From positions 1,054,001 to 1,118,000 of the forward strand of contig OZ237748.1 in NCBI GenBank assembly GCA_965178125.1: DNA of 64,000 bases. Direction: 5' to 3'. This stretch comes from Bilabrum cf. latius. Taxonomy: Eukaryota; Bigyra: Bicosoecida; Bigyra; Bicosoecida. The position numbers were made by a program, and so were the translations under genes. A model generated the notes under the pieces. It searched no databases, was not told where the DNA came from, and saw only the letters and a list, made by a program, of their open reading frames with translations. Below, in pieces: positions 1-11,893 of the stretch (position 1 is the first letter of the stretch; each line of letters opens with the position of its first letter).

Positions 1-421
1 CTGCCATTGGGCGACGGGTTTCCGTAGCGTGCTGCCGGCCAGCCCCAGCCCTCGTGCACAGCCCCTAGGCCAGGACCCATCGCCTGACCCAGACGTGGAT
101 CCAGTGGCCCACTCGCCTAGATCGTCGAGCAGCAGCTGCAACACCATTCTCCCGCCCCAACTATGCGAGTCTACATCCGCGTCCCCGACCTGTTCTATGG
201 TACGCGCTACCTATCTATACATCCCCATCCATACCAGATCTGATCCAAATCTCAGAACTCCTTCGGATATCACCGCCCTTCTTTCCCACATCCCAGCCCT
301 GTCTGTGCCACTTGTTTCTTCGAATCCACCCACCCTATCCACCATGTATTCTTCATCCCTCCTCTTCGACACTTCATATTCATCTCACGCATGTACTGCC
401 TCCAGTGCAAAGCCACAGCCC
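1..421. other. 3' flank of ankyrin copy 1, no gene seen
   Basis: This stretch is proline/serine-rich in forward translation. It matches the equivalent flank of copies 2 (from about 2839) and 3 (from about 9435) almost base for base. The forward open frames in all copies look like shadows of low-complexity, C-rich DNA rather than a gene. Confidence 0.4.
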
Positions 422-1006
422 TCAACGCCACATGCCCAAGTCCGCGCCCTGATCCTTCAGCAACGCCTCGCATTCAACGTGCCCACCCCGTACAGCCGCT
501 TCCAAAGCTGTCACATACTCACCAGCATCACCTAAATCACCCGCCAGCAAACAACCCTTCCGATGATGCCCGCCAGCCAGCTTGCCTAATCGCAGACGCT
601 TGGCCAGTTCCAGAGGCCTCCCCTCGCTCGCTGCTTTAAACACCAGTGCTACATCCCTGTGCGCCTCCATCCCCTACCGCCAGCCCACCACCGCCCATAT
701 CCTATCGCGCGGATCTGGAGGTCCTTCACGAAGTGTCTCACGATCCCCTGTTGCCTTGAGGTGGTCGATGATGAGCCGGAGAAGCCGCTGGGGGTTGCCG
801 CGTGTTGATGGCAGGAGTGCTGGCACAAACGATGGTCTGTACCGGTAGCTCAATAATTTGAGATTGGCGGGCGGTTCCTGCAGCAAATGTTCAATAGAAG
901 TCCCATCATCCGATACAAAGTCTAATCTAGCACCGGCTTGCAGAAGGTGCATGAGTCCGCTGATGTCTTTGTAGATCTAGGTTAGGACCACCAGAGGGAG
1001 GCCAGA
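422..1006 (-). CDS. Ankyrin gene copy 1, last exon with two TAG-Gln codons
   Basis: This exon follows a CCCAG acceptor and encodes an ankyrin-like segment (MHLLQAGARLDF, IIDHLKATGDRETL), then a helical C-terminus (ALVFKAASEGRPLELAKRL, ALEAAVRGGHVECEALL). TAG interrupts the frame in VVGWR-TAG-GMEAH and in VLT-TAG-IYKD. The second site is CAG in copies 2 and 4, which makes TAG equivalent to glutamine. The frame closes at TGA after GADLGMWR. Confidence 0.65.
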
Positions 1007-2354
1007 CTGGGAGGGAACAGGTCAGGTAGAAACAATTGTTGAGAGGACGATCATCAGCACTGCAATCATGACGCAGCGATACATGTGGTACATACTACTT
1101 ATGTACCTTGATTCTCACTTTATCTATCCGGTCCGCCGACATGCCGTGCTTGAGCAACAGCGGTATCTTGCCTCTGAAAATCCCTGGAACATATGCTTTG
1201 GTCTTCTCAGCCACATGGCAGTCTGGATCTGCCCCTCTTGACAGCAAGATGCGCAATATTGCGCCCTTAATTGGCGGTTTACATGATGCAATTTCCAGCA
1301 AAGGGGTATCGAAGGGATTGTGCTGTGATAGAGAAAGTAGGGAAAGAGGCGCAGCGCTCGTGCAACAATAGCACGCAATTCGTTGTAACTGACAAACACA
1401 GCGCATGCCATGCGATGCTCTCACGCTGTTGTCCAGTGGAACCCCAGCATCGAGCAGCAATCTGCAAACCTTGGGGGCATCTGTTTTCTTGCCTAGTGAA
1501 CGACAATTTCGGACTATTCTGTCAGTCTGCGCTCGAGAAAGATGTTTCGTTGGCCTCAAATACATAAGACGTATGAAACTTGTTATACACGTCTGAACAC
1601 ACAGCAGGCATGAAACAATACTCCCCTAACTCACCCTCTTGCACAGGTTAAGCCCATGACGGATTTGCAGCGCCACGCCCACCGCTCGGCCCATGCTGTA
1701 CATCTCCTGCAGTCTCGAACATGAGCAAGTTACTAGATGGGAATAGTTCCATTCTCAACATTCAATTGCACAAACGAATGATCTGCACTCTCACCGGTGG
1801 GATCCCCCAGCTGTACAGCAGGCCAAGCACCGATTCAAAGACAGAATCTTCGGCACCACGCAGCCAGGCTTCCATGCTCTGTCTCACAGTCTGCTTTCAG
1901 GGAGAATGCAATTCAAAGCAGGATACCAACGTGCAGAGCTTCATCATCAAATGCAAGAATGCTCTTGCGATTCGGATTCACCCAGTGCGTGAAGTCAACT
2001 CCTGCCTCTCGGCAGACTTCCCAGTACGAAAGGGGCAGGTCTTTGCCACGCAAAAACTTGATCGTGGACTGCGGCTTAAAACTGGGGACCAATGAATGCT
2101 AGAAATTTCGGGACACAGCAGAAAGGTATTGAATGAACGCTATGGCAACTCACTGGAGCGTATTGCAGCAGTTCATCTAGTTGGTGTCTGTGATGGCTGA
2201 CAACCTCATCAAAGCCTTTGGCGTTGAGAATATCCACCAGCTCCATAACTAGTGGTCTTACGACAAGCAATATGTCACTGGATTTGCTTTTGCAGAAATT
2301 GCATTGAAGCTGTGAGGGAACGTTCGTCAGGCTTCTATGAGAATATCTACCCAT
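422..2354 (-). CDS. Ankyrin-repeat protein gene, copy 1 (multi-exon)
   Basis: This is a spliced minus-strand gene of the ankyrin-repeat type, with no recognised enzymatic domain. Exons are inferred from GT-AG borders conserved between tandem copies. The 5'-most exon ends at 2154 (donor GTGAGT). A second exon runs from about 2066 to 1927, followed by a 36-nt intron (1926-1891, GTATCC...GCAG). The next exon ends at 1795 (donor GTGAGA), then a short exon lies near 1709-1650. The ankyrin exons are 1492-1119 and 1006-422. Ankyrin-like stretches include VCRLLLDAGVPLDNS, LLSRGADPDCHV and MHLLQAGARLDF. In-frame TAG codons occur at 979-977 and at about 676-674; copies 2 and 4 have CAG at the first position. 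The last exon ends at TGA. The true start codon is not resolved. The product could be a scaffold or effector-like protein; the role is unknown. Confidence 0.65.
1119..1492 (-). CDS. Ankyrin gene copy 1, central ankyrin exon (374 nt)
   Basis: This exon is bounded by a CTAG acceptor and a GTGAGA donor. It has the same 374-nt length in copies 1, 2 and 3, which supports both splice sites. It encodes KKTDAPKVCRLLLDAGVPL near its start and ILLSRGADPDCHV and IPLLLKHGMSADRIDK near its end. These are typical ankyrin helix-turn-helix units. Confidence 0.65.
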
Positions 2355-3215
2355 CTATGATCACACGTTGTAAAATATGGCGAGTGCTGCCCCTCAGTGC
2401 CTGATTAGCAGGCGGCTTCATCGCCGCTCAACTCTTATAGCGACCTTCCACCTTCCACATCCGGATGTGGTCGGGTGATCCGATCCCATAATCCGAGCCA
2501 CTCGTTCGTCTCACAAACGCCAGCACCTCCAGCTGCCCAGCCTGTGCCTCCCCCTTCCAATCCGCCGTATCAAACCGAGGACCCCACCAATCATCTTATT
2601 TTCCATTCCTTGCTCCACCCCTTCGGTGAACTATCGCCCCCTCCCCATCTGCTCCGCTCTCGTCCCCCATACGCTCACCCTTCGTCCCCGCCGCTCCTGC
2701 TCTTCATCCCTAGCCGCTCTCTCTCTCTCACTCCGACGCATCCCTACGTCGCATCTGAGCCTGCAACTCGAGCAAGTCCTGCGACCACCGCTCCACCTCA
2801 ATCTCAAATACTGTGCTGGCCTCAACAACCAACACGCTGCCTTTGGGCGACGGGTTTCCGTAGCGTGCTGCCGGCCAGCCACAGCCCTCGTGCACAGCCC
2901 CTAGACCAGGACCCATCGCCTGACCCAGACGTGGATCCAGTGGCCCACTCGCCTAGATCGTCGAGCAGCAGCTGCAACACCATTCTCCCGCCCCAACTAT
3001 GCGAGTCTACATCCGCGTCCCCGACCTGTTCTATGGTACGCGCTACCTATCTATACATCCCCATCCATACCAGATCTGATCCAAATCTCAGAACTCCTTC
3101 GGATATCACCGCCCTTCTTTCCCACATCCCAGCCCTGTCTGTGCCACTTGTTTCTTCGAATCCACCCACCCTATCCACCATGTATTCTTCATCCCTCCTC
3201 TTCGACACTTCATAT
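2355..3215. other. Spacer between ankyrin copies 1 and 2
   Basis: This C-rich spacer contains a short CT microsatellite near 2718-2732. On the minus strand there is a short plausible exon-like stretch, STVFEIEVERWSQDLLELQ, near 2760-2820, followed by TGA. The same block recurs upstream of copy 3 and, diverged, inside the A repeats of element C. No complete gene is supported. Confidence 0.35.
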
Positions 3216-5290
3216 TCATCTCACGCATTTACTGCATCCAGGGCACAGCCACAGCCCTCTACGCCATATGCCCAAGTCCGCGCCCTGATCCTTCAGCAAT
3301 GCCTCGCATTCAACGTGCCCACCCCGTACAGCCGCTTCCAAAGCTGTCACATACTCACCATCATCACCCGAATCACCCGCCGGCAAATAACCCTTCCGAT
3401 GATGCCCGCCAGCCAGCTTGCCTAATCGCAGACGCTTGGCCAGTTCCAGAGGCCTCCCCTCGCTCGCTGCTTTAAACACCAGCGCTGCATCCCTGTGCGC
3501 CTCCATCCCCTACCGCCAGCCCACCACCGCCCATATCCTGTCGCGCGGATCTGGAGGTCCTTCCCGAAGTGTCTCACGATCCCCTGTGGCCTTGAGGTGG
3601 TCGATGATGAGCCGGAGAAGCCGCTGGGGGTTGCCACGTGCTGATGGCAGCAGTGCTGGCACAAATGATGGTCTGTATGGGTAGACGAATCCTTTGAGAT
3701 TGGCGGGCGGCTCCTGCAACAAATGCTCAATAGAAGTCCCGTCATCCGATACAAAGTCTAATCTAGCACCGGCTTGCAGAAGGTGCATGAGTCCGCTAAT
3801 GTCCTCGTAGATCTGGGTCAGGACCACCAGCGGGAGACCAGACTGGGAGGGGACAGGTAAGGTGGAAATGATTGCTGAAAGAATGCATAGCTGCTCGCAA
3901 TAGCAGCATTGAACTCATGGCTAGTCAATGCATGGGATACATACCACTTCTGTACCTTGATGCTCACTTTGTCTATCCGGTCTGCCGACATGCCGTGTTT
4001 GAGCAACAGCGGTATCTTGCCGTCAAATGCCCATGGAGCATATGCTTTGGTCTTCTCAGCCACATGGCAGTCCGGATCGGCCCCTCGGGAAAGCAAAGTG
4101 CGCGATATTGCGCCCTTAATTGGCGGTTTACATGATGGGAACTCCAGCAATGGAGAATCGAAGGGATTGTGCTGTGATAGGGATAGAATGGAACGGGTTG
4201 CAGCGCTCGTGCAGCAAAAGTATGCCATCCGTTGTAACTGACAAACACAGCGCATGCCATGCGATGCTCTCACGCTGTTGTCCAGTGGAACCCCAGCATC
4301 GAGCAGCAATCTGCAAACCTTGGGGGCATCTGTTTTCTTGCCTAGTGAACGACAATTTCGGACTATTCTGTAAGTCTGCGCACAAGAAGTATGGTCCGTT
4401 CGCCTCGTATACAAGCAACCTGAAATATCATTCATGTCGAAACACACGACAGGCATGACACAATACTCCCCTAACTCACCCTCTTGCACAGGTTAAGCCC
4501 ATGACGGATTTGCAGCGCCACGCCCACCGCTCGGCCCATGCTGTACATCACCTGCGGTCTCGCACATCAACAAGGTACTAGTTGGGAATATTTGCATTCT
4601 CAACATTCAATTGCACAAACAAATGATCTGCACTCTCACCGGTGGGATCCCCCAGCTGTACAGCAGGCCAAGCACCGATTCAAAGACAGAATCTTCGGCA
4701 TCACTTAACCAGGATTCCATACTCTGTCTCACAGCCTGCTTTCGGAGAGAATGCAACTCAAAGCGAGATACCAGCGTACATAGCATCATCATCAAATGCA
4801 CGAATAATCTTGCGATTCGGATTCACCCAGTGCGTGAAGTCAACTCCTGCCTCTCGGCAGACTTCCCAGTACGAAAGAGGCAGGTCTTTGCCACACAAAA
4901 ACATAATTGTGAGCTGCGGTGATGTAACGGAGACCAGCAGACGCTAGAAATTTCAGGACACAGCAGAAAGGTATTCAATGCACCCAATGGCATCTCACTG
5001 GAGCGTATTGCAGCAGTTCATCTAGTTTGTCTCTGTGATGGCCAACAACCTCATCAAAGCCTTTTGCGTTGAGAAGATCCACCAGCTCCATCATTAATAC
5101 TTTTCTTACGACAAGCAATGAGTCACTGGATTTGATTTTGCAGAAATTGCATTGAAGCTGTGAGGGAACGTTCGTCAGGCTTCTATGGGAATATCTACCT
5201 TTCTTCAAAATCTTCCCTACTATGATCACACGTTGTAAAATATGGCGAGCGCTGCCCCTCAGTGCCTGATCAGCAGACGGCTTCATCGCC
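3216..5290 (-). CDS. Ankyrin-repeat protein gene, copy 2 (multi-exon)
   Basis: This is a tandem duplicate of copy 1, about 2,838 bp away, with the same exon order. A donor GTGAGA follows the exon ending at 4999. The central ankyrin exon is 3968-4341 (374 nt) and the last exon is 3216-3842. At 3815-3813 it has CAG where copies 1 and 3 have TAG, but it keeps TAG in the GWR-TAG-GMEAH segment. The terminal TGA of the other copies is AGA here, so the frame extends by about 14 residues (GLWLCPGCSKCVR). The 5' end is not resolved. Confidence 0.65.
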
Positions 5291-5319
5291 GCTCAAGTCT
5301 AATAGCGACCTTCCACCTT

Positions 5320-5414
5320 TGAGATCACACGTTGTACACAGCACCCTAATCTCGCAGACAGTCACACATGGTTGCAGTTGGTTTCCTCCGAGAGCCCATC
5401 CTCAAAGTTACCAA
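5320..5414 (-). repeat. Element C split repeat B2
   Basis: Outer 95-bp copy of the B unit. It is separated from A2 by 71 bp and forms the 3' terminus of element C. Confidence 0.8.
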
Positions 5415-5485
5415 AAAAAGAAAACTGGCGAACGCTGCCCCTCAGCGCCCGAATAGCACGCGGCTTGATTGCCGCTCGAGTCTAA

Positions 5486-5722
5486 TTGTGACCTCTCAAC
5501 TTCCACATCCGCATGTGGTCGGTGATCCGATCCCCCTGATCCGAGTCACTCGTCACACATGCCCAACCCACACTTGCCCGGCCTGTGCCTCCCCCTTCCT
5601 ATCCGCCTCATCAACCCAATGACCCCACCGATCATCTTCTCTTCCACCATTTCCTCCCCCGTTCCGGTGAACCGTGAACCGTCGTCCCCCCCTCCCTTTG
5701 CTCTACCCTCCCCCCCTAGCTG

Positions 5723-5782
<60 letters not shown>

Positions 5783-5883
5783 CACTCCTCCGCATCGCTA
5801 CGTCGCATCTGAGCCTGCTCCTCGAGCGGGTCCTGCGCCCACCGAGCGACCTCAATCTCAGAGACCTTGCTGGCCTCACCAAC
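5486..5883 (-). repeat. Element C split repeat A2
   Basis: Second copy of the A unit. It abuts B1 at 5884 with no gap and lies 71 bp from B2. Confidence 0.8.
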
Positions 5884-5978
5884 TGAGATCACACGTTGTA
5901 CACAGCACCCTAATCTCGCAGACAGTCACACATGGTTGCAGTTGGTTTCCTCCGAGAGCCCATCCTCAAAGTTACCAA
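5884..5978 (-). repeat. Element C split repeat B1
   Basis: 95-bp repeat identical in extent to 5320-5414 (B2). It begins 11 bp beyond the recombinase stop codon. Confidence 0.8.
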
Positions 5979-5988
5979 GTTCTTCCAG

Positions 5989-7269
5989 TTACTTGGTTGA
6001 GATGGAGCAGTTGAGTACGGCTGCTAGCATGAGTTGGAACTGGGTTGAGCGGATCCCGGCAGGGATCGGGAGTGGCTAGAGGTTGGCCTGCACACTCTTC
6101 AAGTACGCTCGTACGGAGTTGGGGCTGTCCCAGCCACCAAACTGCTACAGATCCAGGATGCCAACCCCCTAGGCATGCAGAGCCGAGGCCGCCGTACCAC
6201 GAAGAGAGTGACCTGTGACAGAGGAATGCCCAGTGGCCGCCTGCATCTCCCGCGCCACCCGCGCCGCCGACAACCCCGAGAACACGTGAGGACTGCCGGA
6301 ACCATCCACAGGACCAGACCTCAACCACGCGTCGAGCGTCGCCGCCGAGGACGCCCCGGTACGGCGCCGGAGCCACTCGAGGAAGACTCGGAGGCCGCAC
6401 GTGCGGGCCCCGACAAGCCCATGCCTGCCCCACTCCAAGGGGAGGGCCGCCGCGACGGAGACGACCCGACTCCGCCGGCTCTTGTTGGTCCGGAGCCGTG
6501 CTGTGAAGCTGAGGATCCGACCGGCCTCGTCACACGTGAGCTGACAGAACCCCCGACAGATACCCCGGCTGGCATCGGACGGGTCGACCGGAACAAGCTC
6601 GCCCAACCGGAAGCCCCCTGCCCAGCAGAGGCCAGCGGCGGCCCGGGCCGCGCTCCAGGTGTCGCCGGCGAACCACTCGCCCAGGGCCCGGAGTGGGATG
6701 AGCGCCTTGGAGACGAGCTCCGAACCCGGACCAGCGAGGGGCCGACGCTTGGACTACCCGATCTGGAGGAGCGCTGTGGAGAGCCACGAGGGCATGCCCC
6801 GCTCGAAGCGCCCGGCAACCGCGTGGACGCGCCAGGCATTCCTGACGTAGGTCCCCATCGAGGACCCCTGGAGCTCTGGGTCCTTCTTGTCGAGCCAGAG
6901 GGCCCACCACTGGCAGAGGACCCCGAGTGACTGAGGGCCACCCTGCCAGATGCCGCCCGCGTCGAAGCTGCAGGAACCGCCGCTGAACCCGGAGCCGGCC
7001 GCAATGGACCGGAGCTCCTCACGTTGGTCGGCGCTGAGGGCACCGAAGAAGTCACGGAGCCGGCGCCAGCCTAGGCGGAGGTTGGAGAACCCGGATCGGC
7101 CACCGCCGCCAAGGACACGCCGCGCTACAGCACCAGCCAAATCGGCCACGGACAGATCTGCCGGTGAGCGGGCTGCCCCAATCTTGTCATCGAAGCTGTC
7201 CTCTGCTTGGAGGAAAGCTGGGACATCCGGCTCAGGCGGTCGGCGAGCTGATTGAACCGGGACGGACAA
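5989..7269 (-). CDS. Element C tyrosine recombinase
   Basis: Integrates the circular DNA intermediate of Ngaro/DIRS elements by tyrosine-mediated strand exchange. The open frame is 426 codons and ends with TAA. Four or more in-frame TAG codons are read as Gln. Catalytic signatures are Arg in GGFRLGELVP, His-x-x-Arg in TGHSLRG, the GGW segment, and Tyr in SVRAYLKS. TAG falls between conserved residues (ALHA-TAG-GVGILDL-TAG-QFGGW), so standard translation would lose the catalytic Tyr. The frame is -1 relative to RNase H and overlaps its end; the start codon is not certain. Confidence 0.8.
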
Positions 7270-8688
7270 TGCTGCGGGTAGATGGCGAAGTCGAGCAGAG
7301 CTGAATGACGGAGTGCGTGATGCAACAAGGCATTCATGCGCTCCGAGTCAGATCTACCTTTCCTGAGGGCCTTCACGGCAGCCGACGAGTCTGAGTGCAC
7401 CTCCACGATCCGGTTCCGCAGGCGAGAGCCCCACACCTCCACCGCCATCACAGCCACGGCCAGCTCCGCAGCAGGCATATCCCCCGGGCCCAGAGTCACA
7501 GCCCAAGTCCCGTAAAAGCAGGCCGCCACCGCCCGCCGCCGCCCGTGACGCAAGACAGCGCCGAACCCTGTGGTCGACGCGTCACACCACACCGAGAAGT
7601 CTCTGTCGACATCGAACCGGCGAGGGAAGCTGCGACCCGGGTTAGCAGCGATCACCTCCCGCACGAGCCGAAGGGAAGGCACGACCGATGGAGGAACCGC
7701 CACCCGTTGCACCAGCCGCCCCTGACGCCGTAACGGGAGGTACAGCGATAACAGGGGGGCCAACAAGGGCCGCAGCACCCACAACGCATCTGCCGCGTGC
7801 AGGAGCCGACCGGTGACAACCTCCACCTCGCGGCCGACAGTCACCGACCCCGGAGTGAGCAAGGTGTCCAAAGTCTCCAACAACTGCGCCTGCTTGTGTG
7901 CCGTCAGGGAGACCCGCATGGCCTCACCATCCACATGATATCCCACGAACTCGGTAGACGGGCTCAGATCCTGCGTCCGAGCCTTTGACACGGACACCCG
8001 CAGGCCCAACGCCTCGGAGTCATGGTGCAGACGAGCCAGAAGCCAATCCGCGTGCCGGGTGATACAGATGACCGCGCAGTCGTCAACGTAGGTACCCATG
8101 TCACACAGCTGTTGTGGAGTCACTTCCCGCAGCCGATCCCGGAAGGCCTGATGGAAGCCCCGGCCTAGGGTGCACGCAAATGCAGGACTCGAGCGCGAAC
8201 CCATGGAGGCGGTCACGTCTATCATCGCGACCTGGCCAAACGAACCCCAGACCGCCCCCGCCTCAGTGAGGTCGGTGGGGAGCAACCGAAAGAACTTGCT
8301 CCAGTCCAGCACGAACAACGTGAACTCAGCCGGCTCACCCCGCCGCAGGCACGCCGCCTCCATGGCCCGGAGCTTGAAACCCGAGCACGTCGATGCGGTC
8401 CATGACAGCCTCCGCGTACGGCTCCGGGTTGATCTGCCGATTGGGGCCCTGCCGCAGACCCGAGGAGTCAAATGCCGACATGTCCGTGATGCTCCGGGAA
8501 CCAGCACCGTGGGCCTTGGGGATCATGATGGTACGACTCGCGCGGCAGCGAGGAGCCACCGCCCCGGGCACCGCGATCCGCCACCCGCGGCCAAGGGCCA
8601 GACCGCCTTCAAGGAGCTGTTCCCCTGACGCGCTGCCGGAACCACCATGGGCCGGGACCGGAGCAGCTTGTGACCTCTCAACTTCCAC
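7125..8688 (-). pseudogene. Element C reverse transcriptase-RNase H, frameshifted
   Basis: Copies element RNA into DNA and degrades the RNA strand. The RT begins in frame 8688-8335 (RTIMIPK, then a PNRQINPEPYAEAV stretch). It continues after a 1-nt shift near 8390 in frame 8507-7125. Motif A is VLDWSKFFRLLP, motif B is MGSRSSPAF and motif C is YVDD. RNase H acidic positions are in VWCDAST, MPAAELAV, VHSDSSAAV and LADRLSR. The shift sits beside a short GGG/TTT run, so either a real mutation or a sequencing indel is possible. No gag precedes it, so this copy is probably non-autonomous. The RNase H end overlaps the recombinase frame, which is offset by -1. Confidence 0.8.
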
Positions 8689-8905
8689 ATCCGCATGTGG
8701 TCGGTGATCCGATCCCCCTGATCCGAGTCACTCGTCACACATGCCCAACCCACACTTGCCCGGCCTGTGCCTCCCCCTTCCTATCCGCCTCATCAACCCA
8801 ATGACCCCACCGATCATCTTCTCTTCCACCATTTCCTCCCCCGTTCCGGTGAACCGTGAACCGTCGTCCCCCCCTCCCTTTGCTCTACCCTCCCCCCCCT
8901 AGCTG

Positions 8906-8955
<50 letters not shown>

Positions 8956-9056
8956 CACTCCTCCGCATCGCTACGTCGCATCTGAGCCTGCTCCTCGAGC
9001 GGGTCCTGCGCCCACCGAGCGACCTCAATCTCAGAGACCTTGCTGGCCTCACCAAC
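8668..9056 (-). repeat. Element C split repeat A1
   Basis: About 389 bp nearly identical to 5486-5883, apart from the length of the CT microsatellite. It lies upstream of the reverse transcriptase frame, as A1 does in Ngaro elements. Confidence 0.8.
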
Positions 9057-9855
9057 CCACATCCGCATGTGGTCGGGTAATCCAATCCCATAATCTGAGC
9101 CACTCGTCTCACAAACGCCCAAACCCCCACCTGCCAGGCCTGTGCCTCCCCCTTCCAATCCGCCGTATCGACCCGATGGCCCCACCAATTATCTTCTCCT
9201 CCACTACTTCCTCACCCGCTTTGGTGAACCATCGCCCCCTCCCCATCTGCTCCGCTCTCAACCCCCATACGCTCACCCTTCGTCGCCGCCGCTCCTGGTC
9301 TGCATCCCTAGCCGCTCTCTCTCTCACACTCCTCCGCATCGCTGCTTTGCATCTGCTCCTGCAACTCGCGCGAGTCCTGCGACCACCGCTCCACCTCAAT
9401 CTCAAATACTGTGCTGGCCTCACCAACCAACACGCTGCCATTGGGCGACGGGTTTCCACAGCGTGCTGCCGGCCAGCCCCAGCCCTCGTGCACAGCCCCT
9501 AGGCCAGGACCCATCGCCTGACCCAGACGTGGATCCAGTGGCCCACTCGCCTAGATCGTCGAGCAGCAGCTGCAGCACCATTCTCCCGCCCCAACTATGC
9601 GAGTCTACATCCGCGTCCCCGACCTGTTCTATGGTACGCGCTACCTATCTATACATCCCCATCCATACCAGATCTGATCCAAATCTCAGAACTCCTTCGG
9701 ATATCACCGCCCTTCTTTCCCACATCCCAGCCCTGTCTGTGCCACTTGTTTCTTCGAATCCACCCACCCTATCCACCATGTATTCTTCATCCCTCCTCTT
9801 CGACACTTCATATTCATCTCACGCATGTATTGCGTCCAGCGCACAGCCACAGCCC
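9057..9855. other. Spacer and 3' flank of ankyrin copy 3
   Basis: This matches the spacer at about 2460-3215 with small differences, including the CT-rich block near 9316-9328. No independent gene is supported. Confidence 0.4.
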
Positions 9856-11733
9856 TCAACGCCATATACCCAAGTCCGCGCCCTGATCCTTCAGCAACGC
9901 CTCGCATTCAACGTGCCCACCCCGTACAGCCGCTTCCAAAGCTGTCACACACGTACCAGCATCACCTGAATCACCCGCCAGCAAATAACCCTTCCGATGA
10001 TGCCCGCCAGCCAGCTTGCCTAATCGCAGACGCTTGGCCAGTTCCAGAGGCCTCCCCTCGCTCGCTGCTTTAAACACCAGCGCTGCATCCCTGTGCGCCT
10101 CCATCCCCTACCGCCAGCCCACCACCGCCCATATCCTATCCCGCGGATCTGGAGGTCCTTCCCGTAGTGTCTCACGATCCCCTGTGGCCTTGAGGTGGTC
10201 GATGATGAGCCGGAGAAGCCGCTGGGGGTTGCCGCGTGCTGATGGCAGCAGTGCTGGCACAAACGATGGTCTGTGTGGGTAGATAAATAGTTTGAGATCG
10301 CCTGGCGGCTCCTGTAGCAAATGCTCGATAGAAGTCCCATCATCCGATACAAAGTCTAATCTAGCACCGGCTTGCAACAGATGCATGAGTCCGCTGATGT
10401 CTTTGTAGATCTAAGTTAGGACCACCAGAGGGAGGCCAGACTGGGAGGGAACAGGTTAGGTAGAAACAATTGTTGAGAGGACGATCATCAGCACTGCAAT
10501 CATGACGCAGCGATACATGTGGTACATACTACTTATGTACCTTGATTCTCACTTTATCTATCCGGTCCGCCGACATGCCGTGCTTGAGCAACAGCGGTAT
10601 CTTGCCGTCAAATGCCCATGGAGCGTATGCTTTGGTCTTCTCAGCCACATGGCAGTCTGGATCTGCCCCTCTGGACAGCAAGGTACGCGATATTGCGCCT
10701 TTAATTGGCGGTTGACACGATGCAAATTCCAGAAAAGGAGTATCGAAGGGATTGTGCTGTGATAGAGCAGGTAGGGAAAGAGGCGCAGCGCACGTGCAGC
10801 AAAAGCACGTAATCCGTTGTAACTGACAAACACAGCGCATGCCATGCGATGCTCTCACGCTGTTGTCCAGTGGAACCCCAGCATCGAGCAGCAATCTGCA
10901 AACCTCGGGGGCATCTGTTTTCTTGCCTAGTGAACGACAATTTCGGACTATTCTGTCAGTCTGCGCTCGAGAAAGATGTTTCGTTGGCCTCAAATACATA
11001 AGACGTATGAAACTTGTTATACACGTCTGAACACACAGCAGGCATGAAACAATACTCCCCTAACTCACCCTCTTGCACAGGTTAAGCCCATGACGGATTT
11101 GCAGCGCCACGCCCACCGCTCGGCCCATGCTGTACATCACCTGCGGTCTCGTACATGAGCAAATCACTTAGTGGGAGTTGTTCCATTCTCAACACTCTAT
11201 TGCACAAACGAATGATCTGCACTCTCACCGGTGGGATCCCCCAGCTGTACAGCAGGCCAAGCACCGATTCAAAGACAGAATCTTCGGCACCACGCAGCCA
11301 GGCTTCCATGCTCTGTCTCACAGCCTGCATGCAGAAAGAATGCGATTCAAAGCAGGATACCAGCGTGCACAGCTTCATAATCAAATGTAAGGATACTATT
11401 GCGATTCGGATTCACCTAGTGCGTGAAGTCAACTCCTGCCTCTCGGCAGACTTCCCAGTACGAAAGGGGCAGGTCTTTGCCACACAAAAACTTAATTGTG
11501 AACTGCGGTGATGTAACGGAGACCAATGGACGCTAGAAATTTCAGGACACAGCAGAAAGGTACTGAATGAATGCAATGGCAACTCACTGGGGCGTATCGC
11601 AGCAGTTCATCAAGTTTGTCTCTGTGATGGCTGACAACCTCATCAAAGCATTTTGCCTTAAGAAGATCCACCAACTCCATAAATGGTGGTGTTACGACAA
11701 GCAATAAATCACTGGATTAGATTTTGCAAAAAT
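9856..11733 (-). pseudogene. Ankyrin-repeat gene copy 3, interrupted by element E
   Basis: Third copy of the tandem ankyrin gene. The central exon is 10553-10926 (374 nt, same splice sites) and the last exon is 9856-10440. TAG at 10413-10411 replaces CAG of copies 2 and 4. The 36-nt intron and the exon encoding QSMEAWLRGAEDSVFESVL are present near 11260-11350. The 5' part is cut at about 11733, where element E begins. The lost sequence resumes at about 20707 with roughly 27 bp matching copy 1. The copy is probably inactive. Confidence 0.65.
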
Positions 11734-11734
11734 T

Positions 11735-11893
11735 TGGGACTACGGTAGCGTCTACTGGTGATTAATCAGACCTGCGACCGTGACGAGTGGGCTGCGAGGA
11801 TCCGCTACACCGACCATGCGCGGCGTGTATCAACCAGCGTGACCGCTCAGTCACTTCGGGAGGATTTCCCGAGGCCGAGCGCGATTTTTATTT
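11735..11893. repeat. Element E repeat P, outer copy
   Basis: 159-bp direct repeat of 18874-19032. It starts at the junction with ankyrin copy 3. Confidence 0.75.

Larger units (their letters stand above)
5320..9056 (-). mobile_element. Ngaro/DIRS-like retrotransposon C (gag missing, frameshifted)
   Basis: This is a tyrosine-recombinase retrotransposon on the minus strand with split direct repeats. A1 is 8668-9056. The internal region is 5979-8667. B1 is 5884-5978 (95 bp), A2 is 5486-5883 (abutting B1 exactly), and B2 is 5320-5414. The internal region encodes reverse transcriptase, RNase H and tyrosine recombinase, but the ORF begins inside A1 and no gag is present. The A repeats contain a (CT)n tract of different length in the two copies (5717-5780 and about 8908-8954). 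The A unit resembles the spacer next to the ankyrin copies. Confidence 0.8.

Noticed and set aside
2475-3425. 316-codon forward ORF, Pro/Ser-rich
   Set aside because: It lies antisense to the ankyrin copy, is low-complexity, and equivalent frames in other copies are broken. It is likely a shadow of C-rich DNA.
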